The position numbers and the translations under genes are program-made. Positions 63,664 to 64,000 of a stretch of 64,000 bases of DNA are shown here, one piece after another. Under the pieces are notes generated by a model. That model ran no database searches. It had not been told where the DNA came from and saw only the letters and a program-made list of their open reading frames with translations. Position 1 is the stretch's first letter. Each line of letters starts with the position of its first letter. This stretch comes from Bacteroidota bacterium (GTDB taxonomy: Bacteria > Bacteroidota > Bacteroidia > Chitinophagales > BACL12): the NCBI GenBank assembly GCA_016715425.1, contig JADKAC010000008.1, forward strand, positions 169,001 through 233,000, given 5' to 3'.

Positions 63664-64000
63664 TTTTGTTGTTGGATAATTATGATTCCTTCACATGGAA
63701 TCTCTATGACTATCTTGCGCAAACAGGAAAGCAAGTGGAGGTGTGGAGAAATGATGCATGTACTTTACAACAAATTGAAACCCTGAATCCGGAGGCAATA
63801 GTTATTTCACCCGGCCCCAAAACACCTATGGATGCTGGTATCACCATGCAGATGATTGAATCGTTTCACCATCGCATTCCCATGTTGGGAATATGTCTTG
63901 GCTATCAGGCTTTGGGTATTTATTTCGGTGCATCGTTAGTAAAATCAGTTGTGCCCATGCATGGCAAAACATCCTTGATTCAGCACAATCAGGATATTAT
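63660..64000 (+). CDS. Glutamine amidotransferase TrpG/PabA, N-terminal part
   Basis: About 113 residues are visible before the window ends. It starts MILLLDNYDSFTWNLYDYL, has VISPGPKTPMDAG (oxyanion region) and the nucleophile Cys in MLGICLGYQALG, then PMHGKTS, the pattern of class I amidotransferases of anthranilate synthase (TrpG) or aminodeoxychorismate synthase (PabA). The two cannot be told apart here because the partner gene is outside. It overlaps the CvpA stop by 4 bases. Confidence 0.92.
   Translation, partial: MILLLDNYDSFTWNLYDYLAQTGKQVEVWRNDACTLQQIETLNPEAIVISPGPKTPMDAGITMQMIESFHHRIPMLGICLGYQALGIYFGASLVKSVVPMHGKTSLIQHNQDI

Overview
The window looks like a chromosomal segment of a low-GC Bacteroidota bacterium, probably near the Chitinophagales/Sphingobacteriia. 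The evidence is type IX secretion (T9SS) C-terminal sorting domains of both type A and type B, promoters of the Bacteroidota form TTTG-N19-TAnnTTTG, RHS cores ending in the motif FGMLTPGRNW, BshA (bacillithiol synthesis), weak Shine-Dalgarno signals and several TTG/GTG starts. The species cannot be named from the sequence.

Layout. 1-3.2 kb: end of a surface-glycan operon (two family 2 glycosyltransferases and a large polytopic membrane protein), then tRNA-Phe with a terminator. 3.3-11.6 kb: an accessory island of RHS C-terminal cassettes without the long RHS shell: three carry divergent C-termini followed by small lipoprotein or lipoprotein-like genes (candidate immunity), and two more are dead remnants. 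A RelE-type and a HipBA-type toxin-antitoxin pair sit among them. 11.8-17 kb: AraC-type regulator, a 712-residue protein with a duplicated domain and no leader, and a beta-propeller-like lipoprotein. 17.1-24.7 kb: a cAMP-centred block. HD hydrolase, transporter-HEAT protein and cyclic-nucleotide-binding protein on + converge on a - operon of FAD oxidoreductase, PaxB/Pyr4-like seven-helix membrane protein and membrane adenylate cyclase. 25-32.8 kb: a giant T9SS subtilase-like protein and a TPR adenylate cyclase. 33-38 kb: heme A synthase, RfbA, GalE, EamA transporter and RidA, with a repeat-filled convergent gap. 38-41 kb: a T9SS type B adhesin-like protein. 41.3-51.9 kb (-): two B12-binding radical SAM proteins with a nucleotidyltransferase-like protein and a methyltransferase, then diheme cytochrome c, glycosyltransferase, methyltransferase, CysS and an EEP-family hydrolase. 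52.4-64 kb: a seven-repeat T9SS protein, two rhomboids, MutL, a GH3-beta-lactamase fusion, BshA, YqeY, CvpA and the start of a TrpG/PabA amidotransferase.

How the genes work together. The strongest candidate for an unusual system is the RHS-CT/lipoprotein array next to tRNA-Phe. Each unit starts at the same RHS core sequence and then diverges into a different C-terminus followed by a small gene, which is what a storage and recombination bank of toxin tips would look like. One tip is metzincin-like with its catalytic Glu replaced by Gly. The second candidate is the operon that pairs a PaxB/Pyr4-like membrane terpene-cyclase homologue with a desaturase-like flavoenzyme and an adenylate cyclase. 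Several intergenic gaps hold degenerate heptamer, octamer or longer repeats, and at one convergent gap the repeats supply the stop codons of both flanking genes.
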